A stretch of DNA of 64,000 nt from Solwaraspora sp. WMMD406 (GCF_029626025.1 NZ_JARUBF010000001.1:1612001-1676000), one strand, 5' to 3'. Positions 8,571 to 18,295 are shown, numbered from the stretch's first letter. Notes: generated from the letters alone by a model not told the origin. Translations and numbers: made by a program.

Positions 8571-10006
8571 CGGTGATCTCCTTCGATCGCGGATGGTGGT
8601 CGAGGTGCCGGCGGCCCGGGGCGCTGCGGTGCCGGACGTGCACGGATCTCGGTCGGCAGCTCGGTCAACTGCCGCGCCAGACGTACCAGGTCGGCGTCGG
8701 TGGCCGGCACCGGACCGTACAACAACGCGTCGACCAGGTCCGGCTTGTCGCCCGTCCGGGCGGCGACCGACGCGACCACCTCGGCCGCGCTGGCCCGCGC
8801 AGGCAGACCGAGCACCGATGCGATCCGGTCCACCGCGACCCTCCGCAGGACCTGCGCGGTAGGCCTCCGGGCCCGGGACCGCCGGTAGAGCCGCCCCCGG
8901 CCCAGTACGGTCTCCGCCGCCGGCACCGTCACCGGCAGCGGTTCGTCGGTCGGCGCTCCGAGTCGACGGGCCCGCGACGACGCCAGCACCAGAAGCGCGA
9001 GCGCCAGCAGGACCAGCGTCGCCCAGAACCAGGGCGGGAAGGCGGCCAGCAGCAGGTCACGTTGGCGGTCCTGCGGGTCGGCCCGGTCGTCGACTCCGGG
9101 TGCCGGGTTGCCGGGTGCGCCCGGCGGCGGGTCGTCCGAGCCGTAGCCGGGAACGTCGTCCGCCGGCCCGGTCGTCGACGTCGGTCCAGGCCCAGAGCCC
9201 TCCGGCGGGCTGTCCGGTTGCGGGCCGCCCGGCCCCGACGGGGGCACGTCCGGCCCGTCGAGGTCGAGCCAGACCACCTGCGGCCGGGTCCCCAGCAGGC
9301 CGGTGGCCAGACGCGCGTTGCGGTGCTCGGCGAACCGGTCGTTGCGGAACGGATCGCTCGCGCCGACCACGACCAGCTCGGCCTGACCCCAGGTGAGCCG
9401 GGCGACGCCCCCGTCGTGGCAACGGTCGACGCGCCCGGGATCCAGTCCGGCCGGTGCCGCGTACCGCTGCCGCAGCGCCGCCGCCGGTCCCGCTGCCGCC
9501 ACCTCCGGCAGCACACATCGGTCACTGCCGTCGGTCGGGTCGCTCGCGCGGGCCGCCCACCGTCGACCGGCCCGGTCGATCGGGACCGGATTGCCGCCCA
9601 ACAGCCGGCGCGGCGGGTCGATCAGCAGCACCCGGGTGCCCGGCGGGGTACGGGCCAGCATCCGCAGATAGGCCGGGTGCACCAGGGTCGGCGCCGGGAC
9701 GAACAGGGTCGTCGTGCCGGCACCGGAACCGGGGCCGGAGCCGGAGCCCGAGCCGGAACCGGCGGCACTCAACGCTTCGGCCGTGCGGTCCACCACCCGG
9801 ACGTCGACCCCGCTGGCGCGCAGCTCGGCGGCGAGATCGCTGCCTCCGTCGGGACCGGGGTTGGTCGGGGAGAGGAAGCCGGGCCGGGTCGGGTCGGGGT
9901 GTTCGACGAGGTACGCCACCGGAGTCACCAGCAGCAGCGCGGCAGCGACCCCCAGCGGTACGGCGATCCGCGGCCACCGCCGTCGCGGCCGGGACCGGGT
10001 CACCAT
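8567..10006 (-). CDS. DUF4350 domain-containing membrane protein
   Basis: This is 479 aa from the ATG at 10006; GCAGGAG lies 6 bases upstream and the start overlaps the end of the DUF4129 gene. A basic N-terminus is followed by a membrane segment (VPLGVAAALLLVTPVAYLV). The DUF4350 region includes LSPTNPGPDGGSDLAAELRASGVDV. A second membrane segment (FWATLVLLALALLVLASS) lies near residue 345. Gly/Ser and Pro-rich linkers separate the domains. Its position between DUF4129 and moxR is the usual arrangement in Micromonosporaceae-type genomes; the function is unknown. Confidence 0.87.
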   Translation of the reverse strand: MVTRSRPRRRWPRIAVPLGVAAALLLVTPVAYLVEHPDPTRPGFLSPTNPGPDGGSDLAAELRASGVDVRVVDRTAEALSAAGSGSGSGSGPGSGAGTTTLFVPAPTLVHPAYLRMLARTPPGTRVLLIDPPRRLLGGNPVPIDRAGRRWAARASDPTDGSDRCVLPEVAAAGPAAALRQRYAAPAGLDPGRVDRCHDGGVARLTWGQAELVVVGASDPFRNDRFAEHRNARLATGLLGTRPQVVWLDLDGPDVPPSGPGGPQPDSPPEGSGPGPTSTTGPADDVPGYGSDDPPPGAPGNPAPGVDDRADPQDRQRDLLLAAFPPWFWATLVLLALALLVLASSRARRLGAPTDEPLPVTVPAAETVLGRGRLYRRSRARRPTAQVLRRVAVDRIASVLGLPARASAAEVVASVAARTGDKPDLVDALLYGPVPATDADLVRLARQLTELPTEIRARPAPQRPGPPAPRPPSAIEGDHR

Positions 10007-10932
10007 GCTCGCTCCTGCGGCGGGACGACCTGCTGCCGCCGTGCGGCGGCGTGCTCCTGCTGAGGCGCGGCGGTGTGGTGCTGTTGCTGAGGCGCGGCGG
10101 TGTGGTGCTGTTGCTGAGGCGCGGCGGCCGGCTCCCGCTGCCGGATGGCCAGCCGCAGATCCGCGCTGAGCGCCCGCATCCGCTCGTCGTGCGCGGGGCG
10201 CGCCGGCTGCTGCCCGTACCACAGGTCGCTGAAGATGGTCGCGGCCTCGGCCAGCGACGGCCGGGCGGCGGGGACCACCCGCGCGGCGGCGTCGGCGAGT
10301 TCGGTCACGGTCCAGCCCGGCTGGTGAGACACCATGCCCCGGTCGGCGAGCTCGCGCACCATCGCCCGGAGGCGTTCCCGAACGGCCTCGGCGTAGCGGC
10401 CGTCGGCGGCGAGCTGGTCGGCCCGTCCGATCAGGCCGGCGGCCGGCAGATCCGGTGCCGGGCCGCCAGCCGCGTCGGCCGGCCCGCCAGCCGCGTCGGC
10501 CGGCCCGCCGTCCGTCGGCCGACCCGTCCGGTCACCGGACCGGAACCCACCGCGCACCAGGCCGTGTACGCGCGCCAGACCGTGGACCAGCAGCCGCCAC
10601 CAGCGACGCGGATCGAGCCACCGTCGCCAGCGGCCCGGAGCCCGCCGGTCCGCCGCCCACCAACCGGGCACCCACCGGCGGGGGCGCAGCCGGCCCAGCC
10701 ACCGTCGGACCGTCCGCGACCAGCCCGCCCGTCGCCCGGCGGTCGGCAGCCAGGGCCGCAGCGGGGACGGCAAGCCCGGCCAGCGGCGTGGTAGCCAGCC
10801 GGGCCACCAGAACCAGGCGGCGGCGACCACCGTCGCGACGGTGACCACCAGGGCGGCGAGCAGCGGCAGCGGCAGCACATCGCCGACGGCGGCGACCTGC
10901 TCGGTCCACCAGCGGCTGAGCCCGGCGATCAC
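10000..10932 (-). CDS. DUF4129 domain-containing membrane protein
   Basis: This is 310 aa starting at the GTG at 10932, whose sequence GTGA overlaps the stop of the upstream membrane gene. One N-terminal membrane segment (LLAALVVTVATVVAAAWFWW) precedes a long Arg/Trp-rich cytoplasmic linker. The DUF4129 domain covers residues ~170-285 (GRYAEAVRERLRAMVREL). The C-terminus carries three near-identical 9-residue PQQQHHT-type repeats encoded by 27-bp units (about 10060-10130), and two ADAAGGP repeats sit in the linker. DUF4129 proteins are regular partners of MoxR/DUF58 systems. Confidence 0.84.
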   Translation of the reverse strand: MIAGLSRWWTEQVAAVGDVLPLPLLAALVVTVATVVAAAWFWWPGWLPRRWPGLPSPLRPWLPTAGRRAGWSRTVRRWLGRLRPRRWVPGWWAADRRAPGRWRRWLDPRRWWRLLVHGLARVHGLVRGGFRSGDRTGRPTDGGPADAAGGPADAAGGPAPDLPAAGLIGRADQLAADGRYAEAVRERLRAMVRELADRGMVSHQPGWTVTELADAAARVVPAARPSLAEAATIFSDLWYGQQPARPAHDERMRALSADLRLAIRQREPAAAPQQQHHTAAPQQQHHTAAPQQEHAAARRQQVVPPQERAW

Positions 10933-11762
10933 CGGTCGACCGCCAGCAGCTCGGGGGTCAGGGTGTGTCGCGTCCGGGCCCGGATCAGCCGGATGTCCAG
11001 ACCTTCCGTCCGCATCCGGGTCTCCACCTGCAGCACAGCATCCAGGCAGGCCAACGTCGGGTAGGCGATGGCGTTGACCGCCGTCCAGCCGGCCACGCTG
11101 AGCACACCGAGCCAGGGCGAGCCGGATTCGACCACGGCCAGGGCACCCAACCCGAGTCCGACGCGAATGCCGAACCACACCAGGTAGCCGAGGATCCGGA
11201 TCAGCCCGGCCCGTAACCCGGAGCGGCAGGCGAGCACCGCCGAGCGGGACAGCGACTGCCAGACCGGCACCCGGTCGAGGATCAGCGCGGGCACCGCCAG
11301 TCCCAGTACGGCGTACGCGACGAACCACACCGGGCCGGCCAACGCGGCGGTGAACATGACCGTACCGGCGGCACCGGCGACCAGGACGACCGCCGGGAAC
11401 CGGGCACCGCGCGGGTCGAGCAGGCCGGGGCCGGAGATCCGTCGGCCGAGCAGGGCGGCCCCGGCGGCGCGGGCGGTCAGCCCGCCGAGCAGCGAGATCA
11501 GGGTGACCTCGATCGCCGCGCCGGCGGCCAGCAACAGCCAGTAGCTGCCGAACCGGTCCCAGGTGGGCAGGTAGGCCGGCGGTACGGCTCCGGCGGCCGC
11601 CCGCAGCGGGGCGAGGATCAGCTGCTCAGACAGGGCGAACAGCAGGCCGGCGGGCAACAGCACGGTCGCGTGGCCACGGAACAGCACCACCGCGGCGTCG
11701 AGCAGCTCGCCGGTGGTGAGCGGGCGCAGCGGCAGCACGTCGGACGGGCCGGCGTGATCCAC
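10929..11762 (-). CDS. Polytopic membrane protein, first gene of the MoxR/DUF58 operon
   Basis: This is 277 aa from the GTG at 11762, preceded by AGGAG at 5 bases; the frame is open further upstream without a comparable ribosome site. Six or so hydrophobic segments follow an N-terminal motif LRPLTTGELLDAAVVLFRG, typical of actinobacterial membrane proteins that sit ahead of DUF4129 genes. The substrate or role is not recognisable. Its stop overlaps the DUF4129 start. Confidence 0.8.
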   Translation of the reverse strand: MDHAGPSDVLPLRPLTTGELLDAAVVLFRGHATVLLPAGLLFALSEQLILAPLRAAAGAVPPAYLPTWDRFGSYWLLLAAGAAIEVTLISLLGGLTARAAGAALLGRRISGPGLLDPRGARFPAVVLVAGAAGTVMFTAALAGPVWFVAYAVLGLAVPALILDRVPVWQSLSRSAVLACRSGLRAGLIRILGYLVWFGIRVGLGLGALAVVESGSPWLGVLSVAGWTAVNAIAYPTLACLDAVLQVETRMRTEGLDIRLIRARTRHTLTPELLAVDR

Positions 11763-11949
11763 GCGGACTCCTGGTGACGAGGTGAGTGACGGTACGGCGG
11801 TGGTACCAGCGTCCCATCGTGGCACGTTGCCGCCGCGACGCCACGACAGGGCGGATGATCGTCTGAAATGTCGTAGCCGAGCGGGTACCGGACGATCAGG
11901 CCCCGGTGGCGGTCCCCCAACGGTGGGGCCGGGATGAAATATTGGTCAC

Positions 11950-12639
11950 ATGAGAGCCCGTGTGCTGGTTGTCGACGACGATCCCGCCTTGGCGGAAATG
12001 ATGGGTATCGTGCTGCGCAGTGAGGGCTTCCTGCCGTCGTTCGTCGCCGATGGGGAGCGGGCGTTGGCCGCGTTCCGCGAAAACCGTCCCGACATCGTGC
12101 TGCTCGACCTGATGCTGCCTGGAATGAGCGGGATCGACGTGTGTCGGGCGATCCGCTCCGAATCCGGCATCCCGATCGTGATGCTCACGGCGAAGAGCGA
12201 CACGGTCGACGTGGTCCTCGGGTTGGAGTCCGGCGCCGACGACTACGTGGTGAAGCCGTTCAAACCCAAGGAGTTGGTGGCCCGGATGCGGGCCCGGCTA
12301 CGTCGCGGCGAGGACGTGGCACCGGAACTGCTCACCATCGGCCCATCCGGCAACCAGATCACCATTGACGTGCCGGCGCACACCGTGAGCCGGGACGGCG
12401 ACGAGGTCAAGTTGACCCCGCTGGAGTTCGACCTGCTGGTGGCCCTGGCCCGCAAACCGCGTCAGGTCTTCACCCGTGAAGTGCTGCTGGAGCAGGTCTG
12501 GGGTTATCGGCACGCGGCCGACACCCGCCTGGTCAACGTGCACGTACAGCGGCTGCGCGCCAAGATCGAACCGGATCCGGAGCGACCCGAAATCATCCTC
12601 ACCGTTCGGGGCGTGGGATACAAGGCGGGTACCGGCTAG
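11950..12639 (+). CDS. mtrA: Two-component response regulator MtrA
   Basis: This is a 229-aa OmpR/PhoB-type regulator. The acidic pocket DDD (residues 9-11), phospho-acceptor D53 (LLDLMLPG), MLTAKSD and VVKPFKPKEL form the receiver; the winged-helix DNA-binding domain covers residues ~130-225 (RQVFTREVLLEQVWGYRHAADTRLVNVHVQRLR). It is followed 13 bases later by mtrB and then lpqB, the conserved actinobacterial MtrAB-LpqB system controlling cell-wall, division and osmotic genes. There is no good Shine-Dalgarno sequence before the ATG, so it may be leaderless or weakly initiated. Confidence 0.97.
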   Translation: MRARVLVVDDDPALAEMMGIVLRSEGFLPSFVADGERALAAFRENRPDIVLLDLMLPGMSGIDVCRAIRSESGIPIVMLTAKSDTVDVVLGLESGADDYVVKPFKPKELVARMRARLRRGEDVAPELLTIGPSGNQITIDVPAHTVSRDGDEVKLTPLEFDLLVALARKPRQVFTREVLLEQVWGYRHAADTRLVNVHVQRLRAKIEPDPERPEIILTVRGVGYKAGTG

Positions 12640-12652
12640 CCTGGATCGCACT

Positions 12653-14662
12653 GTGGCTGCCCAGGTCCGTACCATTTCCGCCCTGCTCACCCGCACCGGA
12701 GCCGCGCTGCGCCCGGTGCGGGAGCCGCTGCTGGCCCGAGGCCGGATGCTGGTCGCGGTGAGCCGGCGGACCTGGCGTCGCTCGCTGCAGCTGCGGGTGG
12801 TCACCATCACCCTGGTCGCCTCCAGCGTGCTGGTCGGCGGGTTCGCCTACATGGTGGCGACCCAGAGCACCAACATCCTGCTAGACCGGGCCAGCGAAGA
12901 CGTCCAGCGGCGGCTGACCCACGGACGCGACTACGCCGCCGAACAGATGAGCATCCATCCGCAGTACTTCGACCCACAGATCCGGGTGACCTTCGAACAG
13001 ACGGTGACCAATCTGGCCGGCGGCGACCCGGACCAGTTGGGCGGGGTGGTGGTCGTGATGACGGCCACCAGCTTCCCGCTCATCCAGCCGACCACCTCGC
13101 CGGCGGTCGATGTCGCCCACATGATCAGCCCGGAACTGGCCGAACAGGTCGGATCCGGGGCGCAGGCGTCCCAGATCCGCACCGGTGACCTCGGCGAAGG
13201 CCGGCGCAAGTACCTGGTCTACGGATCACCGGTGCCGACCAAGTTTGGTCAGGTCGAGCTCTACTACCTGGCCCCGCTGACCACCCAGGACCAGGCGGCC
13301 AACCAGATCCGGGCCACCGTACTGGCGACCGGGTTGGCGCTGGTCATGCTGCTCGGTCTGCTGGCCGCCCTGGTCACCCGGCTGGTGGTCACGCCGGTGC
13401 GGGTCGCCGCCCGGACCGCCCAACGGCTCTCCGCCGGGCTACTCGACCAGCGGATGGTGGTCGACGGTGAGGACGACCTGGCCATGCTGGCGTCGTCGTT
13501 CAACCAGATGGCCACCAACCTGCAGCGGCAGATCACCCGGCTGGAGGAGATGTCCCGGCTGCAACGGCGGTTCACCTCCGACGTGTCCCACGAGCTGCGG
13601 ACCCCGCTGACCACCGTACGGATGGCCGCCGACCTGCTGTTCGCCGAGCGCGAGGCGTTCGATCCCGCCGCCGCCCGCAGCGCCGAACTGTTGCAGACCG
13701 AACTCGACCGCTTCGAGAGCCTGCTGACCGACCTGCTGGAGATCAGCCGCTTCGACGCCGGCTTCGCGGTGCTCGACGCGGAGCCGACCGACCTGGTGCC
13801 GGTGGTACGGCGTGTCGTCGACCGGCTGGACGGACTGGCCGACCGGCTCGGGGTGCGGATCGACCTGCGGCTGCCGCCGACACCGGTGATCGCGGAGGTG
13901 GATCCGCGCCGCGTCGAACGAGTGCTGCGCAACCTGCTCGGCAACGCGGTCGAGCACGGTGAGGGCCGGCCCGTGGTGGTCACCCTCGGCATGGACGACT
14001 CGGCGATCGCGGTCACCGTACGGGATCACGGAATGGGTCTGCGGGCTGGTGAGGAGAAATTGGTGTTCAACCGGTTCTGGCGGGCCGATCCGTCGCGGGC
14101 CCGGCAGACCGGCGGGACCGGCCTGGGCCTGTCGATCAGCCTGGAGGACGCCAGGTTGCACGGTGGCTGGCTGGAGGCATGGGGGGAACCCGGCCAGGGC
14201 GCGCAGTTCCGGCTCACGGTGCCGGCCCGTGCCGGCGATCGGCTGGCGTCCTCGCCGCTGCGGCTGGTGCCCGATGACGTTCGGACGGCCGGCCAGAACG
14301 ACGACGCTCGGACGTCGGGCCAGCCGGTCGACGGTCTCGCGACGAGCGGTGTGGCCGTGGTCGACGGCGTGGCCTCGGGCGGTGCGGCCTCGGGCGGTGC
14401 GGCCTCGGGCGGTGCGGCCTCGGGCGGTGCGGCCTCGGGCGGTGCGGCCGAGACCGGTGACCGGCCGGCGGCCGGCTCGACGCGGTCCACCGCTAGGCCC
14501 GTCGTCGTGGTGCGGCCCGTCGGGCAGCCCGCTGTGCGCATGCCGCAGCAGGCCGGGACGACGGACCGGGGTCCCGAGTCGACCGGCGCCGAGCCGGCGG
14601 GTCCCGCGCAGACCGGTGCCGGACCGGTCGACGGTGGCAGCCCGGTGGAGGTGGCCCGGTGA
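12653..14662 (+). CDS. mtrB: Sensor histidine kinase MtrB
   Basis: This is about 669 aa from the GTG at 12653. Membrane segments near residues 45-65 (VVTITLVASSVLVGGFAYMV) and ~220-245 flank an extracytoplasmic sensor region. HAMP, HisKA with phospho-accepting His313 (DVSHELRTPL) and HATPase (NLLGNAVEHGEG, DHGMGL, GGTGLGLSI) follow. The C-terminal ~150 residues are low-complexity and include five perfect copies of a 15-bp unit encoding Ala-Ser-Gly-Gly-Ala. The stop overlaps the lpqB GTG. It senses envelope state and phosphorylates MtrA. Confidence 0.96.
   Translation: MAAQVRTISALLTRTGAALRPVREPLLARGRMLVAVSRRTWRRSLQLRVVTITLVASSVLVGGFAYMVATQSTNILLDRASEDVQRRLTHGRDYAAEQMSIHPQYFDPQIRVTFEQTVTNLAGGDPDQLGGVVVVMTATSFPLIQPTTSPAVDVAHMISPELAEQVGSGAQASQIRTGDLGEGRRKYLVYGSPVPTKFGQVELYYLAPLTTQDQAANQIRATVLATGLALVMLLGLLAALVTRLVVTPVRVAARTAQRLSAGLLDQRMVVDGEDDLAMLASSFNQMATNLQRQITRLEEMSRLQRRFTSDVSHELRTPLTTVRMAADLLFAEREAFDPAAARSAELLQTELDRFESLLTDLLEISRFDAGFAVLDAEPTDLVPVVRRVVDRLDGLADRLGVRIDLRLPPTPVIAEVDPRRVERVLRNLLGNAVEHGEGRPVVVTLGMDDSAIAVTVRDHGMGLRAGEEKLVFNRFWRADPSRARQTGGTGLGLSISLEDARLHGGWLEAWGEPGQGAQFRLTVPARAGDRLASSPLRLVPDDVRTAGQNDDARTSGQPVDGLATSGVAVVDGVASGGAASGGAASGGAASGGAASGGAAETGDRPAAGSTRSTARPVVVVRPVGQPAVRMPQQAGTTDRGPESTGAEPAGPAQTGAGPVDGGSPVEVAR
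14371..14445 (+). repeat. Five perfect tandem 15-bp repeats inside mtrB
   Basis: The unit GCCTCGGGCGGTGCG occurs five times without a mismatch and keeps the reading frame. It encodes a flexible Ala/Ser/Gly stretch in the C-terminal tail of MtrB, outside the kinase core. Confidence 0.97.
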
Positions 14663-16503
14663 GCGCCAACCGTCGCCGGTGGCGCGGGGCCGTGCTGCCG
14701 GCGCTGCTCGGCGTCCTGCTGGCCGCCGGCTGCGGCATCCCCGATGACACCGACGTACGGGTGGACGGTCAGGGTCCCGCGCCCGGCCTGCCGACCGGTG
14801 GCCAAGGAGCCCAGACCCCGGCGTCGCGACTCGACGAGCGCAACAACACCGAAGCGTTCGTGCTCAACTTCCTGCAGGCACCGGCGGTCGAGGCCGAGCG
14901 CGCGGTCGAGCAGGTCCGGGACTTCGTGGCACCGCTGAACCGGGCCGACGTCAAGGATCCCAATCCCGAGGTCGTGCTGACCGTGATCCGGTTGCGGGAA
15001 CGTCCCCGGATCACCCGGACCGAAGCCGGCGTGGACGAGGTGTCGATCAACGTCCAGCAGGTCGGCCAGTTACGACCGAACGGGGCGCTGGAGCCGCTTC
15101 CGGCCCAGGAGCCGGAGTTCACCGAATACACCTTCCGGGTCGGCTCCGTCGTCGGCGAATCGGGCAAGTTCATCCTGAACCCGCCGCCGGTCCTGCTGCT
15201 CAGCGAGAACGCGCTGCGGACCTTCTACTGGCAACGGACCATCTACTTCTGGGACACCAGCCAGCGGGCCCTCGTGCCCGATCTGCGATACCTGCCGGTC
15301 GCCGTACCGGTGGAGCGGCAGCGGACGGTTCTGCTCGAAGCCCTGATCAGCGGGCCGTCCAACTGGATCGCGCCAGCGGTGCAGGCGCTACCCAGTGGCA
15401 CCCGGTCGGCCGGAAACGTGCCGGACACCGGTGACCGGCTCAAGGTGAGCCTGACCGCGGAAGCGACGCCCGGCAACGATCCGGATCAGCTCGACCGGCT
15501 CGCCGCCCAGCTGATGTGGTCCCTGCGGCCGGACTTCGGCAACGACTTCGAGTTGACCATCCAGGGCCAGAGTCCGAAGGTCTACCGAGGTGCCGACCTG
15601 TTGGCCATGAACAGCACCCAGGCGCTGCCGGAGACCCCCGAGCGGTTCGTCATCCACCAGGGCCAGGTCCGTCGGCTGCGCAGCTCGGCCCGCTCCGGCG
15701 AACCCATTCCGGTGCTCACCGCCGAGGTCAACCAGAACGTGGTCAGCGCCGGGTTCACCCGCGCCGGTGGCAGCACGTTCGCCGCACTGGCCGTCCAGGC
15801 CGTCGACGGCCAACGGCTGGTGATCGGGTCCGCCACCGCGGCCGGCACCCACTTCGAGCAGGGCGACCGTTCGTTCGCCTCGATCGGCCGCCCGGTGTGG
15901 CTCAAGGCGCCCGCCGACGTGGGACTGATCGTCGCCGACGGTGCCCTGTACTCGTTCGAGGTCAACTCCAGGGCGGTCACCCAGGTCGCCCTGCCGGGAA
16001 TCGAGGGCGAGGTGCAGTCGGTGGGCGTGGCCCCGGACGGTCACCGGATCGCCCTGGTCGTGGCGGGCGAGCTGTACGTCGCGGCGCTCAGCCGGGGAAC
16101 GCACGTCGAGGTCCTGCCGCCCCGGCGGATACCCACCTCGCTGCTGGACGTCACCCAGGTCGACTGGGTGGCCGAGACGCTGCTGGTGGCGGCCGGCACC
16201 AACCCGGACGGACGGGTCACGCTCTACGACATCACGGTCGACGGGGCGATCGAGACCAGTTCGCCCCGGGATCTCGGCGGAGCGAGCGTGACCCATCTGG
16301 CGGGTTATCCCGCCAACCCGATCAGCGGGAGTTCGGTCGGGGTCCGGATGTACGTGGCCAACGGCATTCCGTACGACCTGTTCGAGCCGAGTGAGCAGAT
16401 CCGCCTGGAGGAGGTCGAGGGGATCGACCCGAGCGCCACCCCGGATCCGGTCACGGTGGTCGATTCCGCCAACGGCCTGTCCGCGCCGTTCTTCCTCTAC
16501 TGA
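14659..16503 (+). CDS. lpqB: Lipoprotein LpqB, accessory protein of MtrB
   Basis: This 614-aa protein has an N-terminal lipoprotein signal ending in the lipobox LLAAGC. The N-terminal half matches the GerMN-containing part (LLEALISGPSNWIAPAVQALPSGT) and the C-terminal half a propeller-like region. The GTG start overlaps the mtrB stop. LpqB interacts with the MtrB sensor domain outside the membrane and modulates MtrA phosphorylation in mycobacteria. Confidence 0.95.
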   Translation: MSANRRRWRGAVLPALLGVLLAAGCGIPDDTDVRVDGQGPAPGLPTGGQGAQTPASRLDERNNTEAFVLNFLQAPAVEAERAVEQVRDFVAPLNRADVKDPNPEVVLTVIRLRERPRITRTEAGVDEVSINVQQVGQLRPNGALEPLPAQEPEFTEYTFRVGSVVGESGKFILNPPPVLLLSENALRTFYWQRTIYFWDTSQRALVPDLRYLPVAVPVERQRTVLLEALISGPSNWIAPAVQALPSGTRSAGNVPDTGDRLKVSLTAEATPGNDPDQLDRLAAQLMWSLRPDFGNDFELTIQGQSPKVYRGADLLAMNSTQALPETPERFVIHQGQVRRLRSSARSGEPIPVLTAEVNQNVVSAGFTRAGGSTFAALAVQAVDGQRLVIGSATAAGTHFEQGDRSFASIGRPVWLKAPADVGLIVADGALYSFEVNSRAVTQVALPGIEGEVQSVGVAPDGHRIALVVAGELYVAALSRGTHVEVLPPRRIPTSLLDVTQVDWVAETLLVAAGTNPDGRVTLYDITVDGAIETSSPRDLGGASVTHLAGYPANPISGSSVGVRMYVANGIPYDLFEPSEQIRLEEVEGIDPSATPDPVTVVDSANGLSAPFFLY

Positions 16504-16546
16504 CACCGACCTGGTGACGTCGTGTCGGTGCCGATCGGGACCAGCA

Positions 16547-17257
16547 GTGCTGGGTGACTCCTGGGCGGCACTGGCCGACCTGGTGCTGCCGGCCGATTGC
16601 GCGGGCTGCCGATCGCCGGGCGGGCGGCTGCGGTACGGGGTGTGCGAGAGCTGTGTGGCCACCGTACGGCGGCTGCGCCCGCATCCCGTACGGCCGGTTC
16701 CGGCCCCGGCCGGTCTGCCACCGTGCGTGGCCCTGGGTCCGTACGACGGGGTGCTGCGCGAGTTGCTGTTGGCGTACAAGGAAAAGGGCCGCCACCAGTT
16801 GGCCCGCCCGCTGGGCCGGTTGTTGGGGGAGGCGGTGGCGGCCGCCACTGACCCCCGGGCGCCGTTGACGCTGGTGCCGGTCCCGACGACGGCGGCGGCG
16901 GCGCGGGCCCGGCACGGCGATCATCTTGCTCGATTGACGCGGCACGCGGTCCGTCGGCTTCGTTTTCTCGGCCGCGAGGTAGGCGTCGCCCGGCCGGTGG
17001 GGGTGCGGTCCAGACCGGACTCGGCCGGCTTGGACAGCGCGTCCCGGTTGGCCGCCGCGCGGACGAGTTACCACTCCCGGCGGGTCGGGCTTGACTTCGG
17101 CGGGATTCATGATCCGCGACGGTGCGTGATCGTCGTCGACGACATCGTCACCACGGGGGCGACACTGGCCACGGTCAATCGGCTTCTCACTGCGGCGGGT
17201 ACGCCCGCGTATGCCGCTGTCATGATCGCTGCGACACGCCTTCGTCACCAGAAGTAG
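16547..17257 (+). CDS. ComF family phosphoribosyltransferase-like protein
   Basis: This is 236 aa from the GTG at 16547; an upstream GTG at 16513 is a weaker alternative. An N-terminal zinc knuckle (CAGC ... CESC, residues ~16-40) precedes a PRTase fold with the PRPP loop VIVVDDIVTTGATL near the C-terminus. LVPVPTTAAAARARHGDHLA is the usual family core, with Ala/Ala instead of the more usual Arg before the R-RG-N motif. ComF is needed for DNA uptake in competent Bacillus; in actinobacteria the role is unclear. It sits 43 bases after lpqB, its usual neighbour. Confidence 0.9.
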   Translation: MLGDSWAALADLVLPADCAGCRSPGGRLRYGVCESCVATVRRLRPHPVRPVPAPAGLPPCVALGPYDGVLRELLLAYKEKGRHQLARPLGRLLGEAVAAATDPRAPLTLVPVPTTAAAARARHGDHLARLTRHAVRRLRFLGREVGVARPVGVRSRPDSAGLDSASRLAAARTSYHSRRVGLDFGGIHDPRRCVIVVDDIVTTGATLATVNRLLTAAGTPAYAAVMIAATRLRHQK

Positions 17258-17539
17258 TCGGTGACCAAGGTCCTTTATCGGGGTTTGTACCTGATGTGGG
17301 AATCCTCGCAGACCGGTCTTGCCGGAACTGGTGACGCGCCGCGATCTACGGGTTAGCGTGTGCGTATCGGGGGTATGACCGGTGGCTAAACGCCACCGCC
17401 AACGCCAAGGCGACCCGGAGGGAGGTGCGAAACCCCGCCCGACCGGTCGACGCCGAGCGATTTCACCGGCAGGCCGGTCCCGCATTTCTCGAGTGGCATT
17501 CGATTGTATGGATCGTGTCGATCGTCAGGGAGGTCACGC

Positions 17540-18220
17540 GTGGACATCGTGGTGAAAGGCCGTAACGTCGAGGTGCCGGATCACTACCGGGAACATGTAG
17601 CCGAGAAGCTGGCCAAGGTCGAACGGTACGACCACAAGCTGATGCGCGTAGACGTCGAGTTGTTTCACGAGCGCAACCCCCGCCAGTCGGACCACTGCCA
17701 GCGGGTGGAACTGACCTGCGTCTCCCGTGGTCCGGTGATCCGGGCGGAGGCATGCGCCAAGGACTTCTACAGTGCGCTGGACGCCGCCATCAGCAAGCTC
17801 GACACCCGGTTGCGCCGGGCCGCCGATCGCCGCCGGGTCCACCGGGGCCGGCACGCCCCGCTCTCGGTCGCCGAGGCGACCGCCGGCCTGCCGACCGCCG
17901 GCCTGGACGGCTTCGATCCGTTGCCGCCGGCCCGACCGGCGGACGAGGGCTCGGCGTCGGTGGCGGTTCTCGACCGTACGGAGCAGGATCTGGCCTACGA
18001 CGAGCCGGACGACCAGCCGTGGCACATCGTGCGGGAGAAGGAGCACCCGGGCGAGCCGATGACGGTGGACGACGCGCTGTTCCAGATGGAACTGGTCGGG
18101 CACGACTTCTACCTGTTCATGGACAAGGAGTCGGGCCGGCCGAGCGTGGTTTACCGCCGCAAGGGATACGACTACGGCATCCTTTCGCTGGCCGAACCCA
18201 CCACATCCACCACCAGCTGA
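17540..18220 (+). CDS. hpf: Long-form ribosome hibernation promoting factor
   Basis: This 226-aa protein starts with GTG at 17540, with GGGAGG 6-7 bases upstream. The N-terminal ribosome-binding domain (VDIVVKGRNVEVPDHYREHV, residues 1-105) is followed by a linker and the C-terminal dimerisation domain (LVGHDFYLFMDKESGRPSVV). The two-domain form dimerises 70S ribosomes into inactive 100S particles in stationary phase or stress. It is monocistronic, with a strong hairpin immediately downstream. Confidence 0.95.
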   Translation: MDIVVKGRNVEVPDHYREHVAEKLAKVERYDHKLMRVDVELFHERNPRQSDHCQRVELTCVSRGPVIRAEACAKDFYSALDAAISKLDTRLRRAADRRRVHRGRHAPLSVAEATAGLPTAGLDGFDPLPPARPADEGSASVAVLDRTEQDLAYDEPDDQPWHIVREKEHPGEPMTVDDALFQMELVGHDFYLFMDKESGRPSVVYRRKGYDYGILSLAEPTTSTTS

Positions 18221-18234
18221 CCTGATCACGGCTC

Positions 18235-18287
18235 CCGCCGATCGCCGCTGGTCTCGTTCCACGTCTCGGACCAGCGGCGGTCGGCGG
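18235..18287. terminator. Bidirectional terminator between hpf and the GNAT gene
   Basis: Two 19-base arms (18235-18253 and 18269-18287) pair with one mismatched or wobble position across a 15-base loop. The hairpin lies between two convergent genes, 15 bases after the hpf stop and 9 bases from the GNAT stop. Confidence 0.8.
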
Positions 18288-18295
18288 ATCTGTCG

